From Deltaproteobacteria bacterium UBA2385 (GTDB lineage: Bacteria; Myxococcota_A; UBA796; UBA2385): a DNA stretch of 17,716 nucleotides. The notes beneath the pieces are model-generated. The model searched no databases. It saw only the letters and a program-made list of their open reading frames with translations, and had not been told where the DNA came from. Position 1 is the stretch's first letter. Every line of letters starts with the position of its first letter. This document shows, piece after piece, positions 15,074 through 17,716 of the stretch. The DNA lies in assembly GCA_002343455.1 (NCBI GenBank), contig DDSR01000477.1, positions 145 through 17,860 on the forward strand, in the 5' to 3' direction. A program made the translations under genes and the position numbers.

Positions 15074-17716
15074 TCCTCCTCCTCCTCGGCCCGGCGAAGC
15101 GTGACCACCACGGCCTTGGTCCAGCGCAGGGCCTCGGCGCCGCGGGCCGGCTCGACGTGGATGCTGCCCTCGTGGCGGGCGACCAGGTCGGCCACCAGCC
15201 CCAGGCCCCGCCCGATCTCCCGACCGTGGATCATCGTATCCGTGAGCTGCCCGGGGGCGTTGTCGCGCACCAGGATGCGCACGGACTCGATGCCGGTGAT
15301 CGGGTCGACCTCCTCCTCCAGGCGGATGCCCAGGCGGGCGCTGCCCGGCGCCTGCCCCTGGACCAGCGCGCCGAGGGCGTTGCGCAGCAGGTTGGCCAGC
15401 ACATCTTCGAGATCGCCGCGGAAGCAGCGCACCGGGAGCGACTGTTCCGGCAGCTCCAGGTCCAGCGGGGGCAGGTCGGCGCCGTCCAGGGCGGGCTCGG
15501 CGCGCACCCGGGCGTCGACGGCGGTGAACAGAGCCCGGTCGAGGACCAGCGTGCCCATGCGGCCGACCATCCGGCCCAGGGCCCGGTAGGCCTCGACGTT
15601 GAGCAGGTGCGAGAGCTCCCGCAGCTCGGCGGGGACCTGGGCGCTGGCCCCGCGAGGGGCCCGCAAGCGGGGGGCGAGGCGGCGCAGACGTCGGATCGCG
15701 GCGGTCATCGGGGCGAGCACCGGGTCGCGGCGGCGCAGGTCCAGCCGCATCCCGTGCTGGCGGCCCAGGCGCTCGATCGCGGCGAGGTAGACCTCGAAGC
15801 GGGCCAGGACCCCCTCGCTGCCCCGACCGTCCCCGTACAGCCGCAGCGCCGCCCAGCGCACGGCGTGGTGGTCGCCGCGCTCCAGGGCCAGGGCGACCTC
15901 GTCGAGCAGGGTGGTGTTGTGCTTGAGGACCTCGTGGCGGATGGCGGCCAGCAGCCGGGCGAGGTCGGGCGTCGCCTCGGGGGCCTTCTCCAGCAGCTGA
16001 TCGAGGCTGCGGCCGGAGCGGCGCCGGTAGAGCAGCCCGCCGCCGACCAGCACGAAGCCTCCCAGCGCCCCGGCGCCGGCGGCCTGGATGACCAGGATGC
16101 GGCGCTCGACCCGGCCCCGCAGGCCCGCGGCGGCCTCCTGGCTGATCCCCCCGGTCGCGCTGGCGAAGTACTGGTCCAGCAGATCGCGGGCCTGCCAGAG
16201 CTGCTGCTCCTCCCAGGCCATCAGGGCCAGCAGGTACCAGGCGTCCTCGGCCCCGCCCTCGGCGGCCTGCTGGAGGAGGGCGGCGGCCTGGGCGCGCTCG
16301 CCCCGGTGGCGGTGGCGCTGGCCCAGGTTGAGGCGGACCAGGGGCTGATCGGGCTCCAGGCTCAAGGAGCGGGTCCAGGCGGCGACGGCCTGCTCCTCCT
16401 CGCCGGCCTGCATCAACAGCGCGGCGTCGAGGTTGAGCGCGGCCGGCCAGGAGGGGGCCAGCTCCAGGGCGCGGCTGAGCTCCTCGCGGCTGCGCTCGGG
16501 CTGGCCCTGGTCGAGGTAGACGCGGGCGATGCGGTAGTGCTCGACGGCGGCGACGGGCAGGTCCGGGGGCGGCTCGGGCGGCGAAGGGAGGACGGCGGGG
16601 GCGGGCACGACCCGGCGCAGATCGGCGAGGGCCTGGCCGGCCTGGGGGGCGAAGCTGCCCTGCGGCTCGACGGCGAGGTACTCCTCGAAGGAGGCGACCG
16701 CGCCCTCCCAGTCGCCGCGATCCTGGCGGACCAGCCCCTGGCGGAAGCGCAGCTCGGCCCAGGTCGGGCGCAGGGCCAGGGCGCGGGCGAGCAGCTCGTC
16801 GGCCTCGCGGTTGCGGCGGCCGCCGTAGCGCTCGGCCAGCAGCAGGCCCAGGCGGGCGTGCCAGGTGGCCTCCTCGGGCGCCAGCGAGGCCGCCCAGGCG
16901 TAGGCGCGCTCGGCCTCGTCGACGCGGTCCAGGCGGACGTGGACGTCGCCCAGGGCCCCCCAGGCCTCGGCGGACTGGGGGGCCTCCTGCACGACCTGGC
17001 GCAGCTCGGCCAGGGCCACCTCCAACTGGCCGGCGGCGGCGCGGCGGCGGGCCCGCTCGACCCGGGCGCGGGCGGCGCTGGAGAGGGGGCGGCCGACGCC
17101 GACGGCGAGGTCGCGGGCGGCGCGCTCGACCGCGAGGCGATCCAGGCGGCCGCGGGCCTCGTCGGCGAGGGCGCCCTCCGGCCAGCCTTCGAGGTAGCGC
17201 TCCAGCACCTCCCGGGCCCCCTCCTCGTCCCCGCGCTCGCGCAGGGCCAACGAGAGCTCGGCGAAGAGCCTCCCCTCGGGCTCGCCCTCGTGCAGGGCCA
17301 GGTAGAGGTCCAGCTCCTGGCGCGCCCGCTGCGGATCGACCCGCACCAGGGCGAGCACGTAGAGGCGCTGGGCTTCGGGATCACCCAGCCGGAGCTGGGT
17401 CAGGCGCTGGTAGAGGCGGGCGGCCTCGGCCGGGTCCTCCTCCTGGACCAGCAGGGCCAGGGCCTCGACCGCTTCAGGCTCGGCGGGCAGGCGGGCGTAG
17501 CTGCGGCGGGCCCCCGCGACGTCCCCCTGGGCCTTCTGGCAGCGCGCCAGGCCCAGGATGGCCGGCACATTGCCCGGGTCGCGGCCCAGCACGAGCTTCC
17601 AGGCCTGGGCGGCCCGCTTCCAGTCCGCCCGCTGCTCGGCCAGCAGGGCCGTCAGCATCACCTGCCGGGTCGCGGAGTCGACCAGCCCTAATTCCTGGCC
17701 GGAGGTCGGCTGGGGC
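15070..17716 (-). CDS. TPR-transmembrane sensor histidine kinase (5' end outside window)
   Basis: The frame stays open to the right edge. Residue numbers here count from GTG 17661, but the codons upstream (TSGQELGLVDSATRQV) look coding, so the true start is beyond the window. About 510 residues form tandem TPR-like helical pairs (AAQAWKLVLGRDPGNVPAIL, AEAWGALGDVHVRLDRVDEA, ALNLDAALLMQAGEEEQAVA). One membrane segment follows at 522-545, with RRRSGR on its C-terminal side, so TPRs are probably periplasmic and the kinase cytoplasmic. AIRHEVLKHNTTLLDEV (H576) is a divergent histidine box. The HATPase_c domain has an N box (DLEDVLANLLRNAL, N761), VRDNAPG (D800) and GREIGRGLGLVADLVARHEG. The tail is poly-Glu. 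It is the first seen gene of the four-gene block, with a 4-base overlap onto the response regulator. Confidence 0.88.
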   Translation of the reverse strand, partial: PQPTSGQELGLVDSATRQVMLTALLAEQRADWKRAAQAWKLVLGRDPGNVPAILGLARCQKAQGDVAGARRSYARLPAEPEAVEALALLVQEEDPAEAARLYQRLTQLRLGDPEAQRLYVLALVRVDPQRARQELDLYLALHEGEPEGRLFAELSLALRERGDEEGAREVLERYLEGWPEGALADEARGRLDRLAVERAARDLAVGVGRPLSSAARARVERARRRAAAGQLEVALAELRQVVQEAPQSAEAWGALGDVHVRLDRVDEAERAYAWAASLAPEEATWHARLGLLLAERYGGRRNREADELLARALALRPTWAELRFRQGLVRQDRGDWEGAVASFEEYLAVEPQGSFAPQAGQALADLRRVVPAPAVLPSPPEPPPDLPVAAVEHYRIARVYLDQGQPERSREELSRALELAPSWPAALNLDAALLMQAGEEEQAVAAWTRSLSLEPDQPLVRLNLGQRHRHRGERAQAAALLQQAAEGGAEDAWYLLALMAWEEQQLWQARDLLDQYFASATGGISQEAAAGLRGRVERRILVIQAAGAGALGGFVLVGGGLLYRRRSGRSLDQLLEKAPEATPDLARLLAAIRHEVLKHNTTLLDEVALALERGDHHAVRWAALRLYGDGRGSEGVLARFEVYLAAIERLGRQHGMRLDLRRRDPVLAPMTAAIRRLRRLAPRLRAPRGASAQVPAELRELSHLLNVEAYRALGRMVGRMGTLVLDRALFTAVDARVRAEPALDGADLPPLDLELPEQSLPVRCFRGDLEDVLANLLRNALGALVQGQAPGSARLGIRLEEEVDPITGIESVRILVRDNAPGQLTDTMIHGREIGRGLGLVADLVARHEGSIHVEPARGAEALRWTKAVVVTLRRAEEEEE

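Noticed and set aside
15157..17691. Plus-strand open frame of 844 codons opposite the sensor kinase
   Set aside because: It is a high-GC shadow: composition is Gly/Gln/Ala/Leu repeats with no domain, while the minus frame shows clear TPR and HATPase motifs.

Overview
This is a very GC-rich window with strong G/C third positions. A TIR membrane protein, a TPR-coupled sensor kinase, a tetR-led efflux operon and scattered palindromic repeats together suggest a large-genome Gram-negative bacterium. It could be a myxobacterium or other former deltaproteobacterium. That placement is inferred from style and content only; there is no rRNA or tRNA here.

Layout. 1-1018 (+) is the C-terminal third of the transcription-repair coupling factor Mfd, cut by the window edge. 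1019-2200 is a decayed stretch. It holds a frameshifted and internally deleted alpha/beta hydrolase on the minus strand, two 49-bp palindromic repeats, and little else. 2210-2823 (-) is a VapBC toxin-antitoxin pair. 3032-3990 holds two convergent genes: a small pseudopilin-like membrane protein (+) and an ASCH/winged-helix protein (-). Their 3' ends run into each other across a run of seven C, and both seem to have missed their natural stops.

4043-10327 (+) is a complete tripartite efflux operon: tetR regulator, TolC-type outer membrane factor, periplasmic adaptor and RND pump. All three junctions are 4-base ATGA overlaps, and a perfect 8-6-8 palindromic operator candidate sits just upstream of tetR. 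A 155-bp element with 31-bp-spaced inverted motifs follows the pump gene. 10513-12454 (+) carries an AraC-type regulator and a SAM-dependent O-methyltransferase.

12458-17716 (-) is a tight four-gene block. In transcription order it encodes a TPR-transmembrane-histidine kinase (5' end outside the window), a single-domain response regulator, a CPBP-family intramembrane protease and a membrane-anchored TIR protein. The first three genes overlap and the TIR gene follows after 49 bp. A sensor kinase, a membrane protease and a TIR putative NADase co-directed in this way form the most unusual arrangement in the window, and it could be a signalling or defence module. No function is shown by the sequence beyond the domain calls.
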